Below, piece after piece: positions 14,913-22,763 of a DNA stretch of 22,954 nucleotides. A program made the translations under genes and the position numbers. This stretch comes from Atopostipes sp043425375 (GTDB lineage: Bacteria; Bacillota; Bacilli; Lactobacillales; Carnobacteriaceae_A): assembly GCA_043425375.1 (NCBI GenBank), contig JBHWQC010000018.1, positions 1 through 22,954 of the forward strand, given 5' to 3'. The notes under the pieces are model-generated. The model had not been told where the DNA came from and searched no databases. It worked only from the letters and a program-made list of their open reading frames with translations. Every line of letters begins with the position of its first letter. Within the stretch, counting starts at the first letter, position 1.

Positions 14913-15548
14913 ATGCCTAAAGAAACAGAAAAAGAAAGCACTGAGCAATTAGACAAAGCTTTGACTGATTTGGATGTTATTGCATCAGACAAGCGAAGCA
15001 TTTTCCGAGTCGATGCCGATACTTTTCGTTTTCAAGACGTGGAGTATAAATTAATTGAAAACCACCGCGACGCTTTTGATCTCGAGATGATGGAGGAGCG
15101 GTTTACCGATTATCTCTTTAAATATGATTATATCGTTGGCGATATTGCGTATGAGAAACTGCGCTTACGTGGTTTTTTTGACGATGACCGAAAAAGTGTA
15201 CCGATTGATATGAAGATTTCTAATCTGGAAGATTACTTGATTGAATATTGCAACTTTGGTTGTCAGTATTTTGTTTTTGAACGAGTAGAGAAGAAAGAGG
15301 AAGATCCAGAACCTTATTTTAAACGGTCGAAAAAATCTAATCGCAAACGACGCGGCCATTCATCCAAACGTCGAAATCCAAGAAATAAAAAGCCAAACCC
15401 TAAAAATCCGGCAAATCCAAAACAACAACAGCAAAACAAAGCCAAAGAGTTTAAAGTAAAGAAAAAAGAAACAACGCAGACCACACCAAAGCAGCAATCA
15501 AAACAAGAAACTAAAAAAACATTTAAAATTCGCAAGAAAAAGGACTAG
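14913..15548 (+). CDS. yutD: YutD family protein with a long basic tail
   Basis: A 211-residue protein. The middle part (about 32-125) matches the YutD family (DUF1027): DTFRFQDVEYKLIENHRDAF, FTDYLFKYDYIVGDIAYEKL, LRGFF and the end NFGCQYFVFER. After about residue 128 the chain turns into a Lys/Arg/Asn/Gln/Pro-rich, low-complexity tail of about 80 residues with no cysteine, probably disordered and possibly nucleic-acid-binding. The function of YutD is unknown. It begins 18 bases after yunD with an AAAGGAG site and sits before yutF, an order shared with other Firmicutes. Confidence 0.87.
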   Translation: MPKETEKESTEQLDKALTDLDVIASDKRSIFRVDADTFRFQDVEYKLIENHRDAFDLEMMEERFTDYLFKYDYIVGDIAYEKLRLRGFFDDDRKSVPIDMKISNLEDYLIEYCNFGCQYFVFERVEKKEEDPEPYFKRSKKSNRKRRGHSSKRRNPRNKKPNPKNPANPKQQQQNKAKEFKVKKKETTQTTPKQQSKQETKKTFKIRKKKD

Positions 15549-15563
15549 GTGAGAAAGTTACAG

Positions 15564-16334
15564 ATGAGCAAAGCATATGCAGGGTATTTAATTGATTTAG
15601 ACGGCACGATGTATAATGGGACAGAAAAGATTGATCAAGCCGCTGGTTTTATTGAGCGTTTGAGAAAAGCAGAGAAACCCTTTTTGTTTTTAACAAATAA
15701 TTCAACTTCCAAAAATGAAGATGTCGCCAAGAAGCTGCAGGACGTGTCAGCTGTCGAAGCGTATCCAAATGAAGTCTTTACTAGCACCATGGCGACTATT
15801 GCTTATCTTGAGAAAAATAACCACAATCGTTTATATGTGATTGGCGAGGGTGGTTTGGACGAAGGGTTGACGGCTGCAGGCTTTGAGCTTTCTGATACGG
15901 AAGTGGATGCTGTTGTTGTCGGCTTGGACCGCTCTGTGACTTATAAAGAGTTGGAAACAGCCACGTTACTTATCCAAGCAGGCGCCAAGTTCATTGCGAC
16001 CAATCCAGATACCAATTTACCGACCGAACGGGGCCTAGTGCCTGGAAATGGTGCCCTTGTAGCCTTTTTAGAAACGGCGACAGGACTAAGAGCGACCATA
16101 ATCGGTAAACCAGAAGCTATTATCATGGATGCGGCGATTGAAGCAATCGGGCTGGATAAAGAGGATGTGCTGATGGTCGGCGACAACTACACAACAGATA
16201 TTCAAGCGGGTATTCAAAATGAGGTGGACACGTTATTGGTTCTGACCGGTTTTACGTCAAAACAAGATGTCCCCAACTTACCGACCCCGCCCACCTATGT
16301 GGTGGATACACTCGATGACTGGGAAATTCTTTAG
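15564..16334 (+). CDS. yutF: YutF/NagD-like HAD phosphatase (TIGR01457 type)
   Basis: HAD hydrolase with a type IIA cap, 256 aa, cytoplasmic, probably acting on nucleotide or sugar phosphates. Motif I is LIDLDGTMYNG (Asp11, Asp13), motif II is FLTNNST near 43-49, the motif III Lys lies in IIGKPEAII, and motif IV is MVGDNYTTDIQAG. The frame is open from a GTG at 15549, but that codon touches the yutD stop; the ATG at 15564 gives the expected N-terminus (MSKAYAGYLIDLDGT) with AGGTGAGAAAG upstream. It is 15 bases after yutD and nine before lit. Confidence 0.92.
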   Translation: MSKAYAGYLIDLDGTMYNGTEKIDQAAGFIERLRKAEKPFLFLTNNSTSKNEDVAKKLQDVSAVEAYPNEVFTSTMATIAYLEKNNHNRLYVIGEGGLDEGLTAAGFELSDTEVDAVVVGLDRSVTYKELETATLLIQAGAKFIATNPDTNLPTERGLVPGNGALVAFLETATGLRATIIGKPEAIIMDAAIEAIGLDKEDVLMVGDNYTTDIQAGIQNEVDTLLVLTGFTSKQDVPNLPTPPTYVVDTLDDWEIL

Positions 16335-16343
16335 GAGAAGTGT

Positions 16344-16973
16344 ATGAAAAACAAAGTTACAGATGTACTAGGAATCGCTAGCCTTTTTGTATTTATTCTA
16401 ACGGGTGTGATTGCTTTGACGATTCTAGCGACACCTATTTATGAATTTGCTCTAGCTCATTTAAATATTCCCGAAAGAGTAGGGATGTCTCATAATCAAA
16501 TCATGGAAAATTATTATGCGGTGTTAGAATATTTACATGTTCCTTGGATTGAGACGCTGGTCTTTCCTGACTTTCCGGTTTCAAAAAACGGCGCGTTTCA
16601 TTTTTGGGAAGTAAAAAGATTATTTTACATGAATTATTTTTTACTCTTTGCTTCGGCCATTGGCTCTTTTTTTTATTTAAAAAAATTAAATCAAGTCGGT
16701 GGCTGGTGGCGGCTGGTGAATCCCTTCAAAATCGCTATTTTCGTCCCCTTTATCCTCTTATTTATTTTAGCCATTGATTTCAATGCGATGTTTGTCGTTT
16801 TTCATGAGATCCTGTTCAATAATGATGCCTGGATTTTTAATGCTGCCACGGATCCCATTATTACCGTGCTGCCCCAAGAGTTCTTTATGTACTGCTTTAT
16901 CTTTGCCTTTTTGTTAATCGAAGCCTCTTTTATTGGTGGCTATTTTTTCAGCAAAAGAAAAGCCTATACCTAA
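16344..16973 (+). CDS. lit: Lipoprotein intramolecular transacylase Lit (TIGR01906/DUF1461 membrane protein)
   Basis: A 209-residue protein with four membrane segments (about 9-31, 97-112, 129-146 and 180-202) and two large outward loops. It fits the TIGR01906/DUF1461 family, identified in Enterococcus and Bacillus as Lit, which moves an acyl chain within diacylglyceryl lipoproteins to give the N-acyl S-monoacylglyceryl (lyso) form. Family-typical histidines are present: His86 in AFHFWEVKRLF and His154 in FVVFHEILFNN, with the conserved end NAATDPIITVLPQEFF. TAGGAG precedes the ATG, nine bases after yutF. The lyso form is linked in the literature to copper tolerance and weaker TLR2 detection. 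The family call is firm; activity is inferred. Confidence 0.85.
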   Translation: MKNKVTDVLGIASLFVFILTGVIALTILATPIYEFALAHLNIPERVGMSHNQIMENYYAVLEYLHVPWIETLVFPDFPVSKNGAFHFWEVKRLFYMNYFLLFASAIGSFFYLKKLNQVGGWWRLVNPFKIAIFVPFILLFILAIDFNAMFVVFHEILFNNDAWIFNAATDPIITVLPQEFFMYCFIFAFLLIEASFIGGYFFSKRKAYT

Positions 16974-16976
16974 CAA

Positions 16977-17020
16977 AATCCGCTATTGGTTTTAAGTAAA
17001 CCATTGGCGGATTCATTTTT
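16977..17020. terminator. Shared terminator between convergent lit and pgpA operons
   Basis: AATCCGC-TATTGGTTT (from 16977) pairs with AAACCATTG-GCGGATT (to 17013) around TAAGT, with one wobble and one mismatch. CATTTTTT follows on the plus strand, and a short TTTTG on the minus strand, so it may serve both operons. The pgpA stop codon lies in the tail. Confidence 0.75.
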
Positions 17021-17559
17021 TATTCACGAAGTTTGCTTAAATCAATCTTTAAATCACTTTCTTCAGGATTGGCATGTGCCAGGCGACTCGCGGCCGCAGC
17101 GGCAATAGCTCCTACAATATCATCGAGAAATGTATTCACTTCATCGTCATCTTTATGTGAATCTAAGCGACTAATTACTTTTGGTTTTAATTTATCTAAA
17201 TAACCAAAGTTTGTTAAACCAATTGACCCATAAACATTAACGATCGCAAGCGCCAATACTTCATCGACCCCAAAGAGACCTTCATCATTTTCCACGATCT
17301 CTTGCAGGGGGCTGGAGAGCTCTTTGTTCTCGGCCAGTACATCTAATTCAATCCCTGTTAACACGGCATTTTGAATCTCGCGTTTGCGCAAGACAGCCGT
17401 CACATTCTGTTTACAATCCTCCATCGTTAAATTTTTGAGGTAAGGCGCTTGTAAATCATAGACCAATTCTGCAATTTCATCGAGTGACACCCCGCGTTCT
17501 TTTAAACGAGCCAAAGCGGCTTTTTCTAATTCTGAACTAGGTTTTACCAATGTCATCAT
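17020..17559 (-). CDS. pgpA: Phosphatidylglycerophosphatase A family protein (YutG-like)
   Basis: Predicted to remove phosphate from phosphatidylglycerophosphate to give phosphatidylglycerol. It is 179 aa and lacks membrane anchors, like the shorter YutG type. Close family features: LKERGVSLDEIAELVYDLQ near 19-37, MEDCKQNVTAVLRKREIQNA near 46-65, NDEGLFGVDEVLALAIVNVY near 89-108, SIGLTNFGYLDK near 111-122, and FLDDIVGAIAAAAASRLAH near 143-161. Two ATG codons stand in a row (17559, 17556); the second sits better relative to the AGAAAAGG site. It is the last gene of the yuiD-reductase-pgpA operon, 14 bases after the reductase. Confidence 0.88.
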   Translation of the reverse strand: MMTLVKPSSELEKAALARLKERGVSLDEIAELVYDLQAPYLKNLTMEDCKQNVTAVLRKREIQNAVLTGIELDVLAENKELSSPLQEIVENDEGLFGVDEVLALAIVNVYGSIGLTNFGYLDKLKPKVISRLDSHKDDDEVNTFLDDIVGAIAAAAASRLAHANPEESDLKIDLSKLRE

Positions 17560-17573
17560 CCTTTTCTAATTTT

Positions 17574-18593
17574 TCAATCTTCTTGGTACGCTTTAAAAGC
17601 ATCCGTCCCATAATCGTCCCCAGTGGTCGGCGCTTCAATTCGTTGCCCCGGATTTAAGTATTGAATGATACTATTAATCGCAGTCGGCGCTTCGCCAAAC
17701 CCCGTGACAATTAATTTAACTTTTCCGTCAAAAGTTGTGACGTCACCTGCAGCGTAAATACCTGGAATATTTGTTTCCATCCGCTGTGAAACCACTACAC
17801 TGCTATGTTCCGTCTCCAAACCCCAATCTTCTAATTGCTTGTTTAAAGAAGAAAATCCATAATTGACAATAAAGTAATCCACGGGCAATCTAAAGGTTTG
17901 TTCTCCCCGGCGCTCTTCAAATTCAACGGCATGCAATTTCTCCTCATCCCCGATGAGTTGGCGAGGCACATAGGGCGTGAGGATTTCGACCGAGGAGTTT
18001 TTTAAACGAGTGACCGCTGCTTCGTGGGCACGGAATTTATCGCGACGATGGACAATATATACTTTTTTTGCAATAGCTTCTAGCGTCAAAGCCCAGTCAA
18101 CGGCCGAATCGCCGCCACCTGTGATGGCTACCGTTTTGTCTCGGTAACCTTCCAGCTCACTCACATAATAATGTAAGTTCGTGTCTTCGTATTGCTTTGG
18201 ATAATCAAAAGTTAGCTTCCTCGGCTCAAAAGAACCTTGACCCGTCGCAATTAAAATTGTTTTACTTAAATGAATGCCTTTGTTTGATTGAATGGTAAAA
18301 AAATCTTCATTTGGCTCAATCTTTAAAACATTCTCATCCAAACAAATCGTACGGTCGAAAGGTTCCATTTGCTGACGAAGCTGCCCAATTAAATCCGCGC
18401 CCTTGATATAGGGGAAGGCGCCGACATCGTAAATGTTTTTTTCTGGGTACATAACTTTTACTTGTCCACCTAATACGGGTAAGGTTTCAATGATTTTAAC
18501 TTTTAATTCGCGAATGCCGGCATAAAAAGCGGCAAACATACCAGTAGGGCCACCACCGATAATGGTGACGTCATACATTTCAGCTGTGTGCAT
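17574..18593 (-). CDS. Ferredoxin/flavodoxin-NADP reductase type 2 (YumC-like)
   Basis: FAD and NADPH flavoprotein that moves electrons between NADPH and ferredoxin or flavodoxin, 339 aa from this start. The FAD-binding IIGGGPTG is at 11-18, LPVLGGQVKVMYPEK follows near 38-52, ATGQG is at 116-120, NADPH-binding TGGGDSAVDWAL lies near 158-169, HRRDKFRAHE is at 182-191, and IYAAGDVTT is near the end. It resembles thioredoxin reductase but has no CxxC redox pair, which marks the type-2 ferredoxin reductases. The frame is open to a TTG at 18602, but GAGGAG abuts that codon and lies nine bases before the ATG at 18593. It is 29 bases after yuiD. Confidence 0.93.
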   Translation of the reverse strand: MHTAEMYDVTIIGGGPTGMFAAFYAGIRELKVKIIETLPVLGGQVKVMYPEKNIYDVGAFPYIKGADLIGQLRQQMEPFDRTICLDENVLKIEPNEDFFTIQSNKGIHLSKTILIATGQGSFEPRKLTFDYPKQYEDTNLHYYVSELEGYRDKTVAITGGGDSAVDWALTLEAIAKKVYIVHRRDKFRAHEAAVTRLKNSSVEILTPYVPRQLIGDEEKLHAVEFEERRGEQTFRLPVDYFIVNYGFSSLNKQLEDWGLETEHSSVVVSQRMETNIPGIYAAGDVTTFDGKVKLIVTGFGEAPTAINSIIQYLNPGQRIEAPTTGDDYGTDAFKAYQED

Positions 18594-18622
18594 CTCATTC
18601 AACTCCTCTAATTCAACCCTTC

Positions 18623-19111
18623 CTACCTATAAAAGATAACATAAATGAGCAGCGAAAGGGCAATTCCGTAGAGAGCGCCGATAATGACTTCAATCGGCTT
18701 ATGGCCTAAAAATACAGTGCCCGGTGCTGTATTGTTTTCTATTTTTTCTTTAATCTCTGCATTTTTACCAGTTAATGGTTTGGCAAGCAGTTGAATATCG
18801 TGGATCAATTCATTAATAATAATCCCATGCTCACCGCTTTGTCTGCGCACGCCCATTGAATCAAAAATGACCAAAACGCCGAAAGTTAAGGCGATAGCTG
18901 TCGCCGTTGACTCCCAGCCTTGCTCAACCACGATGGCTGTCACTAGGGAAGCGACTCCTGCCGAGTGAGAACTTGGCATCCCTCCAGTTGAAAACATTAA
19001 AGCAATCGTCGCCGGACGCTCTAACATATAAGCTACGGGGATTTTTGTCACTTGTGAAATAAAAATAGAAGCCATAGCGGCAACGAGTGGGAAGTTAGTT
19101 AGTATGGACAT
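18623..19111 (-). CDS. yuiD: Divergent PAP2 family membrane protein (DUF212, YuiD-like)
   Basis: A 162-residue membrane protein related to PAP2 phosphatases. Family features: NFPLVAAMASIFISQVTKIP at the N-terminus, STGGMPSSHSAG (PAP2-like motif with SSHSA), IFDSMGVRRQSGEHG, and FLGHKPIEVIIGALYGI before the last membrane segment. The first PAP2 signature (KxxxxxxRP) is not evident, hence the name divergent; its reaction is unproven. The frame extends to a TTG at 19141, but AAGAGG lies six bases before the ATG at 19111, which gives the usual MSILTNFP start. It heads the operon with the NADP reductase and pgpA. Confidence 0.92.
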   Translation of the reverse strand: MSILTNFPLVAAMASIFISQVTKIPVAYMLERPATIALMFSTGGMPSSHSAGVASLVTAIVVEQGWESTATAIALTFGVLVIFDSMGVRRQSGEHGIIINELIHDIQLLAKPLTGKNAEIKEKIENNTAPGTVFLGHKPIEVIIGALYGIALSLLIYVIFYR

Positions 19112-19143
19112 GTTCAACCTCTTTTCCTGACAATCTTTCAACT

Positions 19144-19173
19144 ATTCTAACATTTTGTTCACCCCTTTGTCAT
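19144..19173 (-). promoter_or_regulatory. Promoter of the yuiD operon
   Basis: On the minus strand ATGACA (19173-19168) and TAGAAT (19149-19144) are separated by 18 bases. It is back-to-back with the cyclophilin promoter. Confidence 0.6.
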
Positions 19174-19215
19174 TTTATTCCAATTGAGCGCAGAGGAAGT
19201 AGAGAGACTAGGGCT

Positions 19216-19243
19216 TTGAATTTCAAAATAAATCATGTACTAT
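19216..19243 (+). promoter_or_regulatory. Promoter of the cyclophilin gene
   Basis: TTGAAT (19216-19221), a 16-base spacer and TACTAT (19238-19243), 34 bases before the ATG. Confidence 0.55.
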
Positions 19244-19277
19244 TAAGAGGTTAAATATACTATTGGAGGACAAATAA

Positions 19278-19871
19278 ATGAGTGAATTTCCACAAGTGAG
19301 TCAAGGAGACACAAAAGTGACCAAAGCAGTTATGCACACAAACAAAGGGGATGTAACATTCGCCTTGTATCCAGAGCTTGCCCCTAAAACAGTTGAAAAC
19401 TTTGTAGAGCTTGCAAAAACAGATTACTACAACGGCATTATTTTCCACCGAGTCATTTCAGATTTTATGATTCAAGGCGGCGACCCAACTGGAACAGGGA
19501 TGGGCGGTGAGAGTATTTGGGAAGAACAATTCGAAGATGAATTTAGCCCTTACTTGTTTAACTTAAGAGGCGCGCTGTCGATGGCAAACTCTGGTCCAAA
19601 TACAAACGGCAGTCAATTCTTTATCGTGACCGCTTCACAAGTGCCAAGCCAAATGATGGAGCAAATGGAAGGCGCCGGCTATCCAGCGGAAATTATTGAA
19701 GCTTATCGTGAGAATGGCGGAACACCATGGTTAGACCAGCGTCATACCGTCTTTGGTCATGTCGTTGAAGGTATGGATGTGGTGGATGAAATTGATAAAG
19801 TTGAAACAAATCCTGCCGACAAACCGTTAGAAGATATTGTCATTGAATCGATTGAAGTCAGTGAAGAATAA
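19278..19871 (+). CDS. Peptidyl-prolyl cis-trans isomerase, cyclophilin type
   Basis: Cytoplasmic folding helper that speeds proline isomerisation, 197 aa, no signal peptide. Active-site sequences are intact: IIFHRVISDFMIQGGDPTGTG near 54-74, FNLRGALSMANSGPNTNGSQFF near 94-115, and WLDQRHTVFGHVVEG near 150-164, including the Trp that in other cyclophilins contacts cyclosporin. An insert of about 20 residues (VPSQMMEQMEGAGYPAEIIE) lies before the WLD motif, a feature of longer Firmicute cyclophilins. TTGGAGG precedes the ATG. It is a single-gene unit with its own promoter and terminator. Confidence 0.95.
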   Translation: MSEFPQVSQGDTKVTKAVMHTNKGDVTFALYPELAPKTVENFVELAKTDYYNGIIFHRVISDFMIQGGDPTGTGMGGESIWEEQFEDEFSPYLFNLRGALSMANSGPNTNGSQFFIVTASQVPSQMMEQMEGAGYPAEIIEAYRENGGTPWLDQRHTVFGHVVEGMDVVDEIDKVETNPADKPLEDIVIESIEVSEE

Positions 19872-19882
19872 AAGATAAAAAG

Positions 19883-19934
19883 AAATCCCTGTAGAGAAAA
19901 AAGAGAAATCTCTGGCTGCTCTATAGGGATTTTT
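19883..19934 (+). terminator. Terminator after the cyclophilin gene
   Basis: AAATCCCTGTAGAG (from 19883) pairs with CTCTATAGGGATTT (to 19932), 14 pairs with one wobble, and the loop contains a nested AGAGA/TCTCT. The T-run is short (TTTT). Confidence 0.75.
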
Positions 19935-20061
19935 GACGAACGAACCTTAAAGGGGAGAGAGTTGTAATTTTTCTGTAATAGTTTGTAAGCCATTCCAATC
20001 TTAAGGATAAGCGAAACTGTTTTTTTGGTGTGAATATATGAACCTAAGAGTCAGGAATTTG

Positions 20062-20091
20062 TTTCAATTCGGATGAAATAAGTGCTACAAT
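20062..20091 (+). promoter_or_regulatory. Promoter of the S1-domain gene
   Basis: TTTCAA (20062-20067), an 18-base spacer and TACAAT (20086-20091). The 125 bases between the preceding terminator and this promoter hold no gene I can see. Confidence 0.5.
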
Positions 20092-20149
20092 AGAAGTAAT
20101 TAGACATTCCAGATATTAAGTATGTGGTCACAAGATTAGAGGTGATAGG

Positions 20150-20530
20150 ATGTCTTATAGCGAATATAAAATAGGAGACATTGTAACGGCCACCGTTACT
20201 GGTATTCAACCCTATGGTGTCTTTGCTTCTTTAGATGAAGAAACGCAAGGACTTATTCATATTTCTGAAGTGAAACACGGGTATGTAGAGAATGTGGAGG
20301 AATTGTTTGAGTTGGGCGAAAAAATTGAAGTGATGGTGCTGGACATTGATGAATTCGATGGGAGAATGAGTTTATCTCTTCGGAGTTTGCAAAAAACAAA
20401 ACATCATCCTTTTTCAAATCGTAAAAAGAATCCAAGGTACGGCAAGGCAAGTGGAACAGGGTTTGACAGCTTAGCCAAACAACTGCCAAAATGGATGGAT
20501 ACCGCATTAACCCGAATGACTCACAATTGA
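20150..20530 (+). CDS. yugI: S1-domain RNA-binding protein, YugI/GSP13/CvfD type
   Basis: A 126-residue protein made of one S1 RNA-binding domain (about 6-75): YKIGDIVTATVTGIQPYGVF, EETQGLIHISEVKHGYVENV, FELGEKIEVMVLDID and RMSLSLRSL. A basic linker (HPFSNRKKNPRYGK) and a short helical tail ending LPKWMDTALTRM follow. The family includes Bacillus general stress protein 13 (YugI) and pneumococcal CvfD, a post-transcriptional regulator that associates with ribosomes. A GAGGTGATAGG site precedes the ATG. It lies upstream of the Nudix-like gene and pgi, probably in one transcript; the same YugI-pgi closeness occurs in other Firmicutes. Confidence 0.9.
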   Translation: MSYSEYKIGDIVTATVTGIQPYGVFASLDEETQGLIHISEVKHGYVENVEELFELGEKIEVMVLDIDEFDGRMSLSLRSLQKTKHHPFSNRKKNPRYGKASGTGFDSLAKQLPKWMDTALTRMTHN

Positions 20531-20585
20531 ATAGTGTTTAGGCCACTTGTTTTGGAGAACGGACTTACAAAAGGAGCATGAAAGA

Positions 20586-20972
20586 ATGGTAGAAAAACAA
20601 GCACTTATCGCGTATACAGTTATGGTGCAGCGGACAGATGGGAAATGGATGTTCCTAGTCCAGCACGATGAAAGTGATTTTGTGTTTCCGGCAATACAAA
20701 CCGTCAATGATACAAATAATACGGGTTTAGCATCTGTCATTGAAATGTTGAAACAAGAGTTAGCGTTAAACTTTAAAAAACTTGAATTAACTGAACTGAC
20801 AAATGCTATCTATAAAGAGATGCGTTTTCCGTTGTTTGTATTGAAGTACCACTGTGGCGCTGAACATCCAGATGACCTACTCTTACCAGATTCAACTCTT
20901 GAATGGCAAGTGTCGGATTGTTTCAAAGAAACCATTCAAAGATATGAAATTACAGGAGTTCCCTTATTTTAA
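20586..20972 (+). CDS. Small protein of unknown function, degenerate Nudix-like
   Basis: A 128-residue protein that I do not firmly recognise. The order of elements recalls a Nudix fold: a first strand ALIAYTVMVQRTDGKWMFLVQH, then FVFPAIQTVND, a helix ASVIEMLKQELALNF where a Nudix box would be, and a strand FPLFVLKYHCG. The box itself (Gx5Ex7REUxEExGU) is not conserved: neither the leading Gly nor the REUxEE core is present, so catalysis is doubtful. The frame is open from 20547, but AAAGGAG nine bases before the ATG at 20586 decides the start. It lies between yugI and pgi with no terminator on either side. Confidence 0.65.
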   Translation: MVEKQALIAYTVMVQRTDGKWMFLVQHDESDFVFPAIQTVNDTNNTGLASVIEMLKQELALNFKKLELTELTNAIYKEMRFPLFVLKYHCGAEHPDDLLLPDSTLEWQVSDCFKETIQRYEITGVPLF

Positions 20973-21014
20973 TCAATCTATTAAAATCAAATAAAAATAT
21001 GGAGGGGTAAAGCA

Positions 21015-22370
21015 ATGACACATATTTCATTAGATTACTCAAATGTTGTCGATCAATTTGTAAGTAAAGAAGAGTTAGAACACATTCAACCGCAAGTGAC
21101 TTTGGCAGATAAGCAATTAAGAGAAGGAACAGGACCAGGAAATGATTATCTCGGTTGGATCGATCTGCCTGAGAACTATGATAAAGACGAATATGCCCGT
21201 GTAAAAGAAGCGGCTAAAAAGATCCAATCCAATTCTGAAGCGTTAGTGGTGATTGGAATTGGCGGATCCTATCTAGGTGCGCGCGCAGCCATTGACTTTT
21301 TATCGCATTCTTTTGTAGACCAGTTAGATGAAGAAACACGTCAAGTACCTAAAATTTATTATGCTGGAAATAATATCAGCTCTACTTATTTGGCTGATTT
21401 AGTGGAAGTGCTAAAAGACAAAGACTTCTCTATTAATGTGATTTCAAAATCAGGGACAACGACTGAACCCGCGATTGCCTTCCGTATTTTTAAAAAACTA
21501 TTAACAGAAAAATACGGAGAAGAGAATCTTAAAGATCGAATTTTCATTACAACAGATGCTGAAAAAGGGGCATTAAAAACTTTAGCAGATGCAGAAGAGT
21601 ATGAAACATTTGTGATTCCTGATAATGTTGGAGGCCGCTTTACCGTGCTCACGCCTGTTGGATTATTGCCAATTGCTGTAGCAGGCGGCGACATTGATGA
21701 ATTAATGCGAGGAGCTCGCGACGCAATGAAGCAGTATTCTAAAGCGGATCTGAAAGAAAATGCGGCTTATCAATATGCTGCCCTACGTAATATTCTATAC
21801 CGTAAAGGCAAAACGGTAGAAATGCTTGTAAACTACGAACCACGTTTACGCTTCTTTAATGAATGGTGGCGACAACTATATGGAGAATCTGAAGGAAAAG
21901 ACCAACGGGGTATTTATCCAACAAGCGGGAACTTCTCCACTGATCTGCATTCGGTCGGACAATATGTGCAAGATGGACGAAGAAATATGTTGGAAACGGT
22001 CATTAATATCCAAAATCCAACGCGATCAATTGAGATTCCCTCGCAGCCAGACGATTTGGACGGCCTAGGCTACTTAGAAGGCAAAGATGTCGACTTCGTA
22101 AATGAAAAAGCACTTGAAGGAACATTATTAGCGCATGTGGATGGCGGCGTTCCTACTTTTGTATTAAACGCACCAGACATGGATGCTTATACCTTGGGGC
22201 ACTTATTCTACTTCTTTGAGATTGCCGTAGGGATTTCTGGCTACCTGAATTCCGTCAACCCATTTGACCAACCGGGCGTCGAAGACTACAAAGACAATAT
22301 GTTTGCTTTATTAGGAAAGCCAGGCTACGAAGAATTGTCAAAAGAACTACAAAATCGTTTAAATAAATAA
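21015..22370 (+). CDS. pgi: Glucose-6-phosphate isomerase
   Basis: Converts glucose-6-phosphate and fructose-6-phosphate in glycolysis; 451 aa, the usual length in Firmicutes. Signatures: VVIGIGGSYLGARAA near 76-90, ISKSGTTTEPAIAFRIF near 143-159, VGGRFTVLTPVGLLPIAVAG near 204-223, the active-site segment GESEGKDQRGIYP near 291-303, and STDLHSVGQ near 308-316. GGAGGGG precedes the ATG. It ends a probable yugI-nudix-pgi unit and is followed by a strong terminator; an rRNA operon starts just beyond. Confidence 0.98.
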   Translation: MTHISLDYSNVVDQFVSKEELEHIQPQVTLADKQLREGTGPGNDYLGWIDLPENYDKDEYARVKEAAKKIQSNSEALVVIGIGGSYLGARAAIDFLSHSFVDQLDEETRQVPKIYYAGNNISSTYLADLVEVLKDKDFSINVISKSGTTTEPAIAFRIFKKLLTEKYGEENLKDRIFITTDAEKGALKTLADAEEYETFVIPDNVGGRFTVLTPVGLLPIAVAGGDIDELMRGARDAMKQYSKADLKENAAYQYAALRNILYRKGKTVEMLVNYEPRLRFFNEWWRQLYGESEGKDQRGIYPTSGNFSTDLHSVGQYVQDGRRNMLETVINIQNPTRSIEIPSQPDDLDGLGYLEGKDVDFVNEKALEGTLLAHVDGGVPTFVLNAPDMDAYTLGHLFYFFEIAVGISGYLNSVNPFDQPGVEDYKDNMFALLGKPGYEELSKELQNRLNK

Positions 22371-22401
22371 AAAGAGATCCTTCTATAGAGAAGATCAAAC
22401 T

Positions 22402-22440
22402 AAAGAGCTGTGGTAATTCAAAAAACCATAGCTCTTTTTT
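22402..22440 (+). terminator. Terminator after pgi
   Basis: AAAGAGCTGTGGT (22402-22414) pairs with ACCATAGCTCTTT (from 22425) with one wobble, and the T-run reaches 22440. Confidence 0.9.
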
Positions 22441-22546
22441 GATGGAAACAATTTCGTTGAAAATAAAAAATATAGCTTAGAAACCTTTCGTACAGGCTTT
22501 AGTTTGATTTTGGCATATCCTTTTAAAAAGAATTTCTTAAAAGTTG

Positions 22547-22575
22547 TTGACAGATTCTCAAACGGGTGGTAAGAT
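22547..22575 (+). promoter_or_regulatory. rRNA operon promoter P1
   Basis: Consensus TTGACA (22547-22552), a 17-base spacer and TAAGAT (22570-22575). Upstream is A/T-rich sequence (CTTTTAAAAAGAATTTCTTA) that could act as an UP element. Nothing else coding is seen from 22441 to the window end. Confidence 0.85.
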
Positions 22576-22734
22576 ATTCTTCGTTGCTTGATTGCGGCAC
22601 AAACAAATGAAATAGTTCGCTTATGCGAAAAAAATTGAAAATTTAATCCTAAGGATTGAATCTGTGTCCAAGTTATTATAAAATAGGCAACGTAAAGAAG
22701 TTTAAATTTAAGTTAAAGAAATGTAAAAAAACAT

Positions 22735-22763
22735 TTGACAACGAATTTAAACAATGGTAAGAT
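22735..22763 (+). promoter_or_regulatory. rRNA operon promoter P2
   Basis: The same TTGACA (22735-22740), 17-base spacer and TAAGAT (22758-22763) as P1, 188 bases downstream, with a strongly A/T-rich upstream flank. Tandem promoters of this kind are typical of rrn operons. Confidence 0.87.

Noticed and set aside
19965..20027. AGTTT...AAACT followed by seven T residues, a possible terminator.
   Set aside because: Only about five pairs form across a long loop, and a better terminator lies at 19883-19934.
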